DNA of 26,237 nucleotides from UBA10908 sp964608965. Lineage in GTDB: Bacteria; Bacillota; Clostridia; Peptostreptococcales; Anaerovoracaceae. A program made the translations under genes and the position numbers. How positions within the stretch are numbered: position 1 is the stretch's first letter; every line of letters starts with the position of its first letter. Below, piece after piece: positions 16,810-24,287 of this stretch. Location of the stretch: positions 1 through 26,237 of the forward strand of contig CAZSPZ010000024.1 of assembly GCA_964608965.1 (NCBI GenBank), given 5' to 3'. The notes under the pieces are model-generated. The model worked only from the letters and a program-made list of their open reading frames with translations, searched no databases and was not told the origin of the DNA.

Positions 16810-17880
16810 TTAGTCTACTTGCACAATCCAACCGAACTCGTCCGGCCTGTTGCCCCACTGAATTCCCACTAATTCATCATATAATTTCTGCGTTGTCTCG
16901 CCGATCTTTCCATCGTTGAACTCGTAATCTTTTCCGCCGTAACCCAAAACGCCTACGGGGGTAACAACTGCAGCCGTTCCGATTCCGAACACTTCTTTTA
17001 CATTGCCCTTTTCAACCTCTTCTATGAGTTCGGCTACAGACAATTTGCGTTCTTCCACCGGAATTCCCCACTTCTTGAGCAGTTCGATGCAGGATTTGCG
17101 TGTAATACCCGGCAAGACCGTTCCTTCCAACATCGGCGTAACCACTTTGTCTCCGATTTTGAACATGATGTTGTTGGAGCCGACCTCTTCGATGTACTTC
17201 TTTGTTGCTCCGTCCAGCCAAAGCACCTGGGAATATCCCATTTCTTCCGCCTTCGAAGTCGCATGGAACGAAGCGCCATAGTTTCCGCCGCACTTTGCAA
17301 AACCGGTTCCGCCTTTGACACTTCTGGCTTCTTCTTCTTCTATCAGGATACGAACAGGCTTAAGGCCTTCTTTATAATAACTCCCCACAGGGCTGAGTAT
17401 AATATAAAACATTGCTTCGTCCAGGCTGTGCATTGACAAGTCGCCAAAATTGCAAATGATCGTCGGTCGAATATAAAGCGACGTGCCGGGACTTTTGGGC
17501 GTCCAATCAGAATCTATAGAGACCAAAGCTTTGACTGCTTCCACAAAATATTCTTCCGGAAATTCAGGAAGGCACATTCTCCTTGCCGAATTAATCATTC
17601 TTTTCGCATTTTCGTCCGGACGGAACAGTTGAACCTTACCGTCTTTGCGGCGGTATGCTTTTAGGCCTTCGAATATGCCCATGCCGTAATGGAAGACAGC
17701 TGCGGCAGGTGTAATATCAAAATTCTGATAAGGGATGATCCTGGCGTCGTGCCAGCCGATGCCTTTTGTAAAGTCCATAATGAACATGTGATCCGTAAAA
17801 ATCGTACCGAATCCTAATTTGCTTTCGTCGACGGGCTTTGCCTTGGGGGCCGTGTTTCTTTCGATTTTAATATTAAGCAT
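16810..17880 (-). CDS. ilvE: Branched-chain amino acid aminotransferase
   Basis: This PLP enzyme of fold type IV interconverts Leu, Ile and Val with their 2-oxoacids, using glutamate/2-oxoglutarate. From ATG 17880-17878 (MLNIKIERN) it has 356 residues, typical of the longer BCAT class found in Bacillus. The Schiff-base lysine is K196 in FAKCGGNYG, and the EEVGSNNIMF and IGTAAVVTPVG motifs around the cofactor are present. AAGGAGGAAAGA lies directly upstream; the frame extending to 17952 overlaps the previous gene and has no family similarity. It starts 16 bases after the acyl-CoA synthetase fusion, in the same operon. Confidence 0.95.
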   Translation of the reverse strand: MLNIKIERNTAPKAKPVDESKLGFGTIFTDHMFIMDFTKGIGWHDARIIPYQNFDITPAAAVFHYGMGIFEGLKAYRRKDGKVQLFRPDENAKRMINSARRMCLPEFPEEYFVEAVKALVSIDSDWTPKSPGTSLYIRPTIICNFGDLSMHSLDEAMFYIILSPVGSYYKEGLKPVRILIEEEEARSVKGGTGFAKCGGNYGASFHATSKAEEMGYSQVLWLDGATKKYIEEVGSNNIMFKIGDKVVTPMLEGTVLPGITRKSCIELLKKWGIPVEERKLSVAELIEEVEKGNVKEVFGIGTAAVVTPVGVLGYGGKDYEFNDGKIGETTQKLYDELVGIQWGNRPDEFGWIVQVD

Positions 17881-17896
17881 TCTTTCCTCCTTCGGC

Positions 17897-20428
17897 CTAA
17901 GCCGTTTCCACTTTTGCCGCTTCGTATAATCCAAGCTTTTCCATCGCGGCATTTCGCATCTTATATTTTAATATTTTACCCGCGGCGTTCATCGGAAACT
18001 CTTCCACGAATTCCACGTATTTCGGAACTTTATGCCTTGCCATATGCTCACGGATGTAGGCCTTTACATCCTCTGCGCTCATTGTTTCTCCTTCTTTCAG
18101 GATAATACAAGCCATGATCTCTTCGCCGTACTGTTTGTCGGGGACACCTATCACCTGAACATCGGCGACTTTAGGATGGTTATAGACAAATTCCTCGATT
18201 TCCTTGGGGTATATATTTTCTCCCCCTCTGATAATCATATCCTTTAACCGCCCTGTGATGCAGAAGTTGCCTTCCGGTGTTTTTACTGCCAGATCTCCGG
18301 TGTGAAGCCATCCGTCCTTGTCTATTGCCGTCGCAGTGGCTTGAGGCATCTTGTAGTAGCCCTTCATGATATTATAACCCCTTGCGACGAATTCGCCGAT
18401 TTCTCCGGCGGGCAGTTCTTCGTAGGTTTCAGGATGGACAATTTTACATTCTATTTGGGGTAAAGGTCTTCCGACCGTAGAAACTCTGACTTCCAAAGGA
18501 TCGTCGGTGCTGCTCATCGTGCAGCCGGGAGAACTTTCCGTCTGGCCAAACACAATGGTGATTTCCTTCAGGTTCATTTTTTCGACGACATCGCGCATAA
18601 CAGCTACCGGGCAAAGACTTCCTGCCATAATCCCTGTTCTCATGGCTGAAAAATCGACCTTGCCGAAATCTTCGTGTTCGAGCAATGCTATGAACATGGT
18701 TGGAACTCCGTGGACACAGGTTATTCTCTCCTGGTTGATGCAGGCCAAGGCGGCTTTCGGAGAAAAATACGGCAGCGGCATAATTGTTGCGCCGTGGGTC
18801 ATGGCGGCTGTCATGGCAAGAACCATGCCGAAACAGTGAAACATGGGTACCTGTATCATCATGCGGTCCGCTGTGGAAAGATCCATTCGGTCACCGATGC
18901 ATTTCCCGTTGTTGACGATATTGTAGTGCGTCAGCATCACGCCTTTGGGAAATCCCGTCGTTCCGGAAGTATACTGCATGTTGCATACATCGTGCTTATC
19001 CACCAGGGCAGCTCTTCTGTAGACTTCTTCTTCCGGAATCTGCGCTCCTTGAGCAAGCGCTTCTGCCCAAGTATAACATCCCTTTTGCGAAGAAGAAACC
19101 GTTATTATATTGCGAAGAAACGGCAGTTTTTTACAGTGCAGCCTGCCTGGACTCTGGGCTTGATCCAACTCCGGACAAAGCTCTTTGATGATTCCGACAT
19201 AGTCCGAATCTTTGTATCCGTCTATCATGATGAGCGTATGGGTATCGGATTGACGGAGCAGGTATTCCGCCTCATGAATTTTGTAGGCTGTATTCATCGT
19301 TACCAGCACAGCGCCGATTTTAGTGGCTGCCCAGAAGGCTACATACCATTGTGGGACATTCGTGGCCCAAACCGTCACCTTGTCTCCCTGCTTTACGCCT
19401 AAAGCTATCAGTGACTTTGCAAAATTATCAACATCCTGTCTGAATTCGGAATATGTTCTGGTGTAATCCAACATCGTATAGCGAATGGCATATTGATCGG
19501 GGAATTCGTCCACAATCCTGTCCAGGACCTGCGAAAAATTAAGGTCGATGAGCGTATCCTTTTTCCATGGATATTTGCCCGTCTTTGCTTTGTTGTCGTA
19601 TAAAATATCTTCTCTTTTACTATATTGGTCAAACCGGCTCATAAAGTGAATATAATGCGGAAATACAATGCCCGGATCGGCTAATTCGGGAAGCCATCCC
19701 GGCAGCCACTCCAAAGATAGGGCCCCTTCGAAGTTAATGGAGCGCAATGCGTTCATAATCGAGTCTAAAGGAATATTTCCTTCTCCGACTAAACAATATT
19801 CGGGTTTTCCGTCGACCATGATTGAATCCTTGATGTGTGTATGCTTGATATATGCGCCAAGATTTTGCACCGTAACTTCCGGATCTTCGCCGTTGAAACG
19901 ATAGGGATGATGGGTATCCCAAAGCGCAGCCAGGTTATCGCTTGCGAACTCGTTCAATAATTGACGAAGAGCTGCTGTATCTGCATATAAGCCGGTCGTT
20001 TCAATAAGGAGACAAACCTTTCCTTTTTCGGCATATTCCATTGCTTTGGACACGCATTCTCTGACCGCACCTTGCGCTTGGATCGATTCCACTCCATCTA
20101 TTTGCTGCGCCGACACTCTAAGATAATCAATTCCGGCACCTTCGCAAAGCCTGATTGAATGGAGAATTTTCGCTGTGTTTTCTTGAACTTTTTCCGGATC
20201 CGCGATGTTGACAACAATATCATAGCAAGGGACGTTCAAATTGAGATTGTTCAACTCTTTCTTGAGATTCTGAGCAACCCTAAGGTCCGCATCGCCGGTT
20301 TCCCCCCGAAATACGTCCCGGCTGCTCTCATGAAATTCCACACCCCAAAAGCCCAAATCTTTTGCAATGTCGAGAAATTCGGATTTTCTGAATTCACTCC
20401 ACCCGTTTGTTGAAAACGTCAGTTTCAT
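17897..20428 (-). CDS. Fusion: xylose-isomerase-like TIM barrel + AMP-forming acyl-CoA synthetase
   Basis: One 843-residue frame joins two domains. Residues 1 to about 265 are a sugar phosphate isomerase/epimerase (AP-endonuclease-2 type) TIM barrel; candidate metal ligands are E143, D171, H174 or H198, and E240. Residues about 295-835 are an adenylate-forming ligase with every core motif: P-loop YTSGTTGFPKG (486-496), FGQTESSP (627-634), GWLHTGD (706-712), the hinge around GRLKD (726-730) and the catalytic lysine K818 in NAAGKILKY. The ligase part resembles fatty-acyl-CoA synthetases, so the likely reaction is carboxylate + ATP + CoA to acyl-CoA; the acid is unknown. The start overlaps the previous stop (ATGA) and has GAGGAG upstream, so translation is coupled. 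No internal stop or frameshift is visible at the junction; it is a true fusion. Confidence 0.88.
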   Translation of the reverse strand: MKLTFSTNGWSEFRKSEFLDIAKDLGFWGVEFHESSRDVFRGETGDADLRVAQNLKKELNNLNLNVPCYDIVVNIADPEKVQENTAKILHSIRLCEGAGIDYLRVSAQQIDGVESIQAQGAVRECVSKAMEYAEKGKVCLLIETTGLYADTAALRQLLNEFASDNLAALWDTHHPYRFNGEDPEVTVQNLGAYIKHTHIKDSIMVDGKPEYCLVGEGNIPLDSIMNALRSINFEGALSLEWLPGWLPELADPGIVFPHYIHFMSRFDQYSKREDILYDNKAKTGKYPWKKDTLIDLNFSQVLDRIVDEFPDQYAIRYTMLDYTRTYSEFRQDVDNFAKSLIALGVKQGDKVTVWATNVPQWYVAFWAATKIGAVLVTMNTAYKIHEAEYLLRQSDTHTLIMIDGYKDSDYVGIIKELCPELDQAQSPGRLHCKKLPFLRNIITVSSSQKGCYTWAEALAQGAQIPEEEVYRRAALVDKHDVCNMQYTSGTTGFPKGVMLTHYNIVNNGKCIGDRMDLSTADRMMIQVPMFHCFGMVLAMTAAMTHGATIMPLPYFSPKAALACINQERITCVHGVPTMFIALLEHEDFGKVDFSAMRTGIMAGSLCPVAVMRDVVEKMNLKEITIVFGQTESSPGCTMSSTDDPLEVRVSTVGRPLPQIECKIVHPETYEELPAGEIGEFVARGYNIMKGYYKMPQATATAIDKDGWLHTGDLAVKTPEGNFCITGRLKDMIIRGGENIYPKEIEEFVYNHPKVADVQVIGVPDKQYGEEIMACIILKEGETMSAEDVKAYIREHMARHKVPKYVEFVEEFPMNAAGKILKYKMRNAAMEKLGLYEAAKVETA

Positions 20429-21852
20429 TTTACATTCTCCTCGAATACTATTTTATTCACAGCGCTTATGTACGCGCTGATGCTCGCACCGATGATATCC
20501 GTCGATATCCCTTTGCCTGAGTAAAGCTTTCCGTTGGCTCTGATTTTAACAAGTGTATCGCCCATGGCTTCCCGACCTTCGGTGACTGCCTGAATTTGAA
20601 ATTCATCCAGCTCAAACTTTCTTCCCACAATCTGCTCAATCGCCAGAAACGCCGCTTCGATGGGTCCGTCCCCGACGCAAAAACCTTCCACTGTAGCTAT
20701 TTTACCATTCTGTTTTTCAAGTATAATATGCGCCGTCGCCCTTATTAAATTGCCATTGTTAATCACATAGCTTTTTAACTTATATGTGGGAGGCACTTGC
20801 ATCGCTTCGTTCGCGATAATGGCTTCCAGTTCTTTTGCGCCGATTTCCTTTTTTTGAACGAGGCCGCAGAATGCTTCGTAAACTTTTTTCTTTTCTTCGG
20901 GAGAAAGGTCGTAGCCTAATTCTTTTGCCGCCCTGGTGACGGTTTGAATGCTGTCTCCTTCTTTTAAAATTAAAACGTCGGTGTCAGCGGTCCGTCCCAT
21001 GTCTTTGGTCTCTTCTGCAGGCAACTTCGTTCCGTAAGCGATCTGGGCAATTCTGTTGACGGTCTGCTGCATTTGCGTTTGAGAAACACTTATGGATACG
21101 CCGAGTGCATCGCCTCGATGTGCAAACAAATCCGCAACGGCCTGGAGGCCTGCAGCAGCTTTTCCGGCTGTACTGACTTTTATACCGTTGGCTCCCATGG
21201 AAACCGCTGCAATGGAGGCGGCCTCTGCCATCTTTAACGTATTTGCAAATGAAACGGCAAATTCAACCGAAGACAATTCCGGCACAGCGCTTTTCAGTTT
21301 TCCCACAAAGGATGCAAATTCATCAGGGAGAAGCATTCCGGAAGAGTCGCTGACTGTAACTATCGTGGCGCCTGCACGAACAGCTGAAGCTATCGCTTTG
21401 CAGAGAAAATCCCATTCGGCTCCGGTTGCATCTTCTGCGACAAAATCGACTTCCTGTGCCAGGTTCTTTGCAAAACTGACCAGCTGTGTTATCAATTCCA
21501 ATACTTGCGTTGGCTTTTTATTCAGAACATACTCCATCCGGATTGCAGAAACAGGCATCGCAATGCGAATGACGGGCTTTTTCGTTGTTTTCATCGCATC
21601 CCAAACTCTGGAAATTTCCGCTTCAGTATGCCCGCCCTGGCAGGATAAGCGGCTTTGGCGAAGAAGAGGGGCTATTGTTTTAATCAACAGTTCATTGACT
21701 TTTTCTTCGGCGCTGCAAGGGAGTTCGATCGTGTCAACTCTGATTTTATCCAAAGCTTTGGCAATTTCGATTTTCTCTTTAAAGCCGACTGCATTTTCTC
21801 CCTGAGAAACTATCTCCTGTAAAGTCGTATCCACTATTGTGATCTTCTTCAT
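20425..21852 (-). CDS. LeuA-family protein lacking canonical catalytic residues
   Basis: The 475 residues have the 2-isopropylmalate-synthase layout: a DRE-TIM barrel (about 1-275), a linker, and a LeuA dimer/leucine-binding domain (about 355-470, with GDGP at 394-397 and GISTDIIGAS at 448-457). But the catalytic residues are changed. The DTTLRDGEQ motif is DTTLQEIVS, so the catalytic Arg is Q12, the metal-binding Asp is E13 and the DRE Glu is V15. The metal-binding HxH is S201-F202-A203. The HSGIHxDG loop is absent. The barrel otherwise aligns without gaps, and ED (140-141) and SDSSG (168-172) remain. It may be a leucine-binding regulator or an enzyme with changed chemistry. It is first in the operon, behind a leucine T-box. 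AAAGGA lies upstream of the ATG. Confidence 0.85.
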   Translation of the reverse strand: MKKITIVDTTLQEIVSQGENAVGFKEKIEIAKALDKIRVDTIELPCSAEEKVNELLIKTIAPLLRQSRLSCQGGHTEAEISRVWDAMKTTKKPVIRIAMPVSAIRMEYVLNKKPTQVLELITQLVSFAKNLAQEVDFVAEDATGAEWDFLCKAIASAVRAGATIVTVSDSSGMLLPDEFASFVGKLKSAVPELSSVEFAVSFANTLKMAEAASIAAVSMGANGIKVSTAGKAAAGLQAVADLFAHRGDALGVSISVSQTQMQQTVNRIAQIAYGTKLPAEETKDMGRTADTDVLILKEGDSIQTVTRAAKELGYDLSPEEKKKVYEAFCGLVQKKEIGAKELEAIIANEAMQVPPTYKLKSYVINNGNLIRATAHIILEKQNGKIATVEGFCVGDGPIEAAFLAIEQIVGRKFELDEFQIQAVTEGREAMGDTLVKIRANGKLYSGKGISTDIIGASISAYISAVNKIVFEENVK

Positions 21853-21870
21853 TTTCTTCTTATCCTTTCA

Positions 21871-21909
21871 AAAATAAAACGTCCCAAAGCATTCTATTGC
21901 TTTGGGACG
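21871..21909 (-). terminator. T-box regulated intrinsic terminator
   Basis: Perfect 11-base arms CGTCCCAAAGC (21909-21899) and GCTTTGGGACG (21890-21880), then TTTTATTTT. The CGTCCCA arm can pair instead with TGGG of the T-box core to form the antiterminator. Confidence 0.93.
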
Positions 21910-22158
21910 ATAAAATCTACCGCGGTACCACCCACATTACTGCACACAATGCAGTCTCTTTTAAGACTCTGTCAAGCCTATTGCCATGGTAACGGGGCAT
22001 CCGTGACTCCTTAATTCTCTCTTTCGGAGAGGTTTTGGGAATCCTGCTCGGGAATGAGACCGCTGATATCCTTTCGCACCGGCTCACACCTGCCGCCGGC
22101 TCTCTTTGCCTTTTGGAATACCGCGTAATTCCGTCTACGCATTTTATTTTAAATTATA
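21871..22158 (-). promoter_or_regulatory. T-box leader, leucine specifier
   Basis: This untranslated leader fills most of the 465-base gap before the LeuA-like gene. Visible parts, in transcript order, are stem I with AGAGAG (22105-22100) and the GCCGGC...GTGTGAGCCGG apical arm; a specifier CTC (22058-22056) followed by A and then CCCGAGC; the T-box core TGGGTGGTACCGCGG (21934-21920); and the terminator. CTC reads leucine. The base after TGG in the core is T, which pairs with discriminator A73, as expected for tRNA(Leu). Uncharged tRNA(Leu) should therefore favour read-through, switching the operon on when leucine is short. Confidence 0.93.
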
Positions 22159-22165
22159 TGGACAG

Positions 22166-22194
22166 ATTATAAGTGCTGTACACAAATTTGTCAA
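22166..22194 (-). promoter_or_regulatory. Consensus SigA promoter of the T-box operon
   Basis: TTGACA (22194-22189), exactly 17 bases, TATAAT (22171-22166): a full match to consensus. Transcription should start near 22158, just before T-box stem I. Such a strong promoter fits control by attenuation rather than by an activator. Confidence 0.9.
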
Positions 22195-22202
22195 ATATTT
22201 TT

Positions 22203-22230
22203 TGTGGTTTTCCCACATAAAATCTATGTG
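22203..22230. repeat. Overlapping inverted repeats in the divergent spacer
   Basis: TGTGG-5 bases-CCACA (22203-22217) and CACATA-5 bases-TATGTG (22214-22230) share the middle arm. They sit between the T-box promoter and the plus-strand promoter, just upstream of the latter's -35. The layout suggests an operator for a dimeric regulator; no regulator gene is in the window. Confidence 0.5.
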
Positions 22231-22239
22231 CTTTTGACT

Positions 22240-22268
22240 TTGTCTATCGATTGCTGTTGTGATAGAAT
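22240..22268 (+). promoter_or_regulatory. Promoter of the NagB-like/PfkB operon
   Basis: TTGTCT (22240-22245), 17 bases, then TAGAAT (22263-22268) with an extended TGA before it. It lies about 50 bases before the start codon of the NagB-like gene. Confidence 0.6.
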
Positions 22269-22317
22269 TAATGTAATAAAAATAAGCTCCGATAAAGACC
22301 GGCCCGGGAGGAAACGA

Positions 22318-23211
22318 ATGGACAATAATATTTCAAGAAGCGACTTATTCAAATGGTGCAGCATCCCTTATCAGGAACTGGCGGAGCGCAAAGATTTGAA
22401 AGTGAAACTTGCAATGAAACCAAATCGCCCGGATACCATGTTTATGATAGGCAACATGATGGCCGAAGAAGTAATCCGATTCAACAAAGAAGCAAAAATG
22501 CTCAAATGGGTGCTTCCGGCAGGGCCGACCGATGAATACGATGTATTTATCGAACGAGTCAATCGGGAAAGGATCAGCTTAAAGAATTTGTGGATTTTTC
22601 ATATGGATGAATTTTTGGATTGGGAGGGAAGACCTTATCCTGTCGGCGATACTTATGAAAGTTTGGAAGGCACCATGAACGCATGCTTTTACGGACGAAT
22701 TGACGAAGAATTAAATGTGCCGTTCAACCAGCGAATATGGCCAAAGATTTACGACTTGGATGCTCCGGATGAGTTATGCAGGCAGCTGGGCGGAATCGAC
22801 ACATTATGGGCGGGAATCGGAGCGAAGGGTTTAGTGGCGTTTAACGAGCCGCCCTATCGATATACCATGCGGCTTTCCATAGAAGAATATGCTCAATCTA
22901 AAACCAAAATATTGGATTTAAACGACGATACGATCGTCGCTCTCTCGCAAAGGTCCTTTGGCGGTTGTTACGACAGAGTGCCGCCCAGAGCGGTTACCAT
23001 CGGCTTTGGAATTATGACCACAGCCAAGAGAGCCGTGTATATGGTTGCAACCGGGTCATGGAAACAAACGGTCGTCCGCGTCATTTTATTCAGCGAACCG
23101 ACGCTTGAATACCCCGTCACCATACTGACACGATACATACCCGATATTACTTTATGCACCGATTACAACACCATGGATCATCCCATGTCACACGAACAGA
23201 GAGGTTGGTAA
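22318..23211 (+). CDS. NagB/6-phosphogluconolactonase-fold protein, catalytic residues altered
   Basis: The 297 residues fit the glucosamine-6-phosphate deaminase fold. Matching parts are LPAGPTDEYDVF (phosphate loop), FHMDEF (M96-D97-E98), GIGAKGLVAFNEP and ATGSWKQ with the substrate-binding Lys at 249. In E. coli NagB the segment GNDGHIAFNEP holds Asp141 and His143; here these are K170 and L172, while the Glu is kept (E177). A normal deaminase reaction is therefore unlikely; it may be an isomerase-like or binding protein for another phosphosugar. The start at 22318 has GGGAGGAAACGA before it; the frame back to 22204 runs through the promoter. A PfkB kinase follows after one base. Confidence 0.82.
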   Translation: MDNNISRSDLFKWCSIPYQELAERKDLKVKLAMKPNRPDTMFMIGNMMAEEVIRFNKEAKMLKWVLPAGPTDEYDVFIERVNRERISLKNLWIFHMDEFLDWEGRPYPVGDTYESLEGTMNACFYGRIDEELNVPFNQRIWPKIYDLDAPDELCRQLGGIDTLWAGIGAKGLVAFNEPPYRYTMRLSIEEYAQSKTKILDLNDDTIVALSQRSFGGCYDRVPPRAVTIGFGIMTTAKRAVYMVATGSWKQTVVRVILFSEPTLEYPVTILTRYIPDITLCTDYNTMDHPMSHEQRGW

Positions 23212-23212
23212 T

Positions 23213-24157
23213 ATGGAAAGAAAAACGGATGTGATCGTACTGAACAGCCACGGAGTCGGCCAGTACGCTTATGCAGACAGAATGCCCAAATGGGGAGAGA
23301 CCATGAGGGTTAGCCACTGGCATATCGACCAGGATGGCGGCAAGGGGACGAATATTTCAGTCGCACTTGGGCGGTTGGGCCTTGGTGTGTCTTATGTAGG
23401 AAAAGTCGGGAATGATCCCTGGGGTGATTTGGGAGAAAAATGGATGCAGGATGCAGGAGTCGACACCACTTTTCTTTACAGAACAGATGAAGTCTCCACA
23501 GGAACAGCGCTGATTATTTTGGGTCCCAACGGAGAGAATGCAATAATCGATGGCGATTCCAGCAGCGAAATGTTGACAATAGAAGAAGTCATCGCAGCCA
23601 TAGATGCACGCCGGGAAGCGAAGATTTTCGTTACGGGCTTTGAAATTCCAGAGCATCTTTCGCTTGCCGGAGCAAAATATGCAAAGCAGCTGGGTATGAT
23701 AACCTTCTTAAATCCAAGTCCTCTGCCAACGAATCCGACAGGAGAATTATCGTATATAGACTACCTGGTCTTAAATCAGGTGGAGGCAAAATTTTTAGTG
23801 GGAGTTTCCGAAGAAGACGGAAAAGAACCAAGGGATATACTCCGCGATTTAAAATCCTTATACAAATGTCCTAATATTATTCTGACACTTGGAGCAGAAG
23901 GTAGCTGCACGCTGAATGAAAAGGACGAATTTTGGTCCACGCCGGCCCCAAGACCGGAGAAAATCATCAACACGGCGGGAGCCGGAGACGGCTATCTTTC
24001 AGCGCTGGTATATAAGCTTTTCTCCGGAGCGACACTAAAGGAGGCCACGGACTGGGCAAGCCAGTACGCATCCCTGACTGTAACGATCCACGGGACGATC
24101 CCCGCTTACAGACCGCTGGAAGAAGTGGAAGCCTTTATACGAAGGCACAAGAAATAA
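23213..24157 (+). CDS. PfkB/ribokinase-family sugar kinase (copy 1)
   Basis: PfkB-family kinases phosphorylate sugars, sugar acids or nucleosides with ATP. The 314 residues show DGGKGTNISVALGRLG near 41-56, the family's first signature, and NTAGAGDGYLSAL with the catalytic base D259, the second signature. The usual small or aromatic residues after GAGD are replaced by Gly-Tyr, also true of copy 2. The substrate end begins VLNSHGVGQ, not the NADH of ribokinase, so ribose is not implied. The start lies one base after the stop of the NagB-like gene, with GAGAGG upstream, so the two are co-translated. It ends at the shared terminator. Confidence 0.88.
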   Translation: MERKTDVIVLNSHGVGQYAYADRMPKWGETMRVSHWHIDQDGGKGTNISVALGRLGLGVSYVGKVGNDPWGDLGEKWMQDAGVDTTFLYRTDEVSTGTALIILGPNGENAIIDGDSSSEMLTIEEVIAAIDARREAKIFVTGFEIPEHLSLAGAKYAKQLGMITFLNPSPLPTNPTGELSYIDYLVLNQVEAKFLVGVSEEDGKEPRDILRDLKSLYKCPNIILTLGAEGSCTLNEKDEFWSTPAPRPEKIINTAGAGDGYLSALVYKLFSGATLKEATDWASQYASLTVTIHGTIPAYRPLEEVEAFIRRHKK

Positions 24158-24194
24158 GTTGGACTAAGTCAATAAAAAAATAGAAGCAGAAATA

Positions 24195-24233
24195 AAAAAG
24201 CGAAATCTTTTGATCTAAAGGATTTCGCTTTTT
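24195..24233. terminator. Bidirectional terminator between converging kinases
   Basis: Perfect 13-base arms AAAAAGCGAAATC (24195-24207) and GATTTCGCTTTTT (24221-24233), with a further T-G and three A-T pairs inside. The A-run and T-run ends make it work in both directions, for both pfkB-type genes. It lies in the 130-base convergent gap, which holds nothing else I can recognise. Confidence 0.92.
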
Positions 24234-24287
24234 GATTCATCCTATGCATAAAATATGAAGCGCTTTTGTTTTGAGTTGACGATGATG

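Noticed and set aside
20425..21852. Calling this gene leuA or cimA (active 2-isopropylmalate or citramalate synthase)
   Set aside because: The Arg, Asp and both His needed for catalysis are missing, so family membership does not support the enzyme name.
22065..22067. ATC (Ile) as the T-box specifier
   Set aside because: It lies too far upstream of the CCCGAGC end of stem I. CTC at 22058-22056 is in the expected place, and leucine fits the LeuA-like and IlvE genes.
22234..22239. TTGACT as the -35 box of the plus-strand promoter
   Set aside because: It would be 23 bases from TAGAAT; TTGTCT six bases further on gives 17.
22318..23211. Annotating as nagB glucosamine-6-phosphate deaminase
   Set aside because: Two catalytic residues are replaced (K170, L172), and a PfkB kinase rather than nagA is next to it.
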